Assembly: GCA_023246815.1 (NCBI GenBank)
Contig: JAHFHR010000017.1
Span: 1-12,452, forward strand
Origin: a bacterium
GTDB taxonomy: Bacteria; Patescibacteriota; Patescibacteriia; Buchananbacterales; UBA6539
Length of the DNA stretch: 12,452 nt
Direction: 5' to 3'
Of the stretch, positions 12,296 to 12,452 are shown one piece after another. Every line of letters starts with the position of its first letter. The stretch's first letter is position 1. A model generated the notes under the pieces. The model did not search any database, was not told the origin of the DNA, and saw nothing but the letters and a program-made list of their open reading frames with translations. A program made the position numbers and the translations under genes.

Positions 12296-12452
12296 ATGCA
12301 AAAAATTCGCAAAGTCGTTATCCCGGTTGCTGGCCTTGGTACCCGCATGCTCCCCTCCACTAAAGCGCAGCCCAAAGAAATGCTGCCGGTGGTTGATAAA
12401 CCAACCATCCAGTATATTGTTGAAGAAGCAGTACGGGCTGGTATCACTGACA
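12296..12452 (+). CDS. galU: GalU, UTP-glucose-1-phosphate uridylyltransferase (3' end missing)
   Basis: Makes UDP-glucose from UTP and glucose-1-phosphate, the donor for many surface glycans. Only the first 52 residues are in the window. They carry the nucleotidyltransferase signature VIPVAGLGTRMLPSTKAQPKEMLPVVDKPTIQYIVEEA, which fits GalU closely, with the G-x-G-T-R loop and the K-E-M-L-P segment. The start MQKIRKVVIPVAGLG is normal, and the strong promoter places it about 7 nt from the transcription start, with no Shine-Dalgarno sequence. It fits the polysaccharide genes upstream, though it is a separate unit. It could instead be a related nucleotidyltransferase, but GalU is the best reading. 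Confidence 0.93.
   Translation, partial: MQKIRKVVIPVAGLGTRMLPSTKAQPKEMLPVVDKPTIQYIVEEAVRAGITD

Noticed and set aside
1..12452. CRISPR arrays, transposases, integrases
   Set aside because: None visible: no regular short repeats with spacers, no DDE or tyrosine recombinase motifs in any reading frame I could read.

Overview
The window looks like a piece of a Patescibacteria (CPR) chromosome. This is an inference from gene content: two small two-helix pilins of the type IV secretion pilin kind, a minimal TM-helix-repeat membrane protein, a PH-domain membrane protein beside ruvB, and mostly compact genes with very short or no leaders. No marker gene that would fix the lineage is present.

Layout, left to right. 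(1) Positions 1-1816, + strand: the 3' part of ruvB, a small membrane protein, and a membrane-anchored bacterial PH-domain protein; the last two are 1 nt apart. A bidirectional terminator (1836-1872) separates them from a convergent small single-helix membrane protein (1903-2181, -). (2) Positions 2292-6041, + strand: a tightly coupled three-gene operon of a Wzx-like flippase, an HD-domain phosphohydrolase and a Wzy/WaaL-like O-antigen polymerase or ligase, closed by a strong hairpin terminator (6070-6101). (3) Positions 6118-7761, - strand: two 125-aa pilin paralogues, 91% identical in protein, flanking a 225-aa TM-helix-repeat (MscS-related) protein, each unit with its own terminator. (4) Positions 7883-10150, + strand: a 755-aa secreted protein with a lysozyme-like N-terminal domain, four 'YLV...KR' repeats and two Ig-like domains. 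It is divergent from the second pilin and shares its promoter region. (5) Positions 10251-12023, - strand: a DUF1653 protein, an RBBP9/YdeN-like serine hydrolase, a 57-aa ORF with a Fic-inhibitory-like motif, and an endonuclease/exonuclease/phosphatase protein. (6) A tRNA-Ser(CGA) (-) and the start of galU (+), read divergently.

How the parts may work together: the flippase, polymerase/ligase and galU point to surface polysaccharide assembly. The pilins and the large secreted wall-active protein point to a cell-surface or attachment module.

The most striking cross-cutting signal is regulatory. Three intergenic regions hold divergent promoters with 15-17 bp spacers whose -35 boxes overlap or nearly touch. 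In all three, the + strand gene starts about 1-7 nt from its predicted transcription start. The two pilins instead have ~45-nt leaders with a strong Shine-Dalgarno sequence. A second point of interest is a 15-bp direct repeat of the tRNA-Ser 3' end that brackets the endonuclease and the Fic-antitoxin-like ORF, as an integrated element would. All family calls come from reading motifs; no database search was run.
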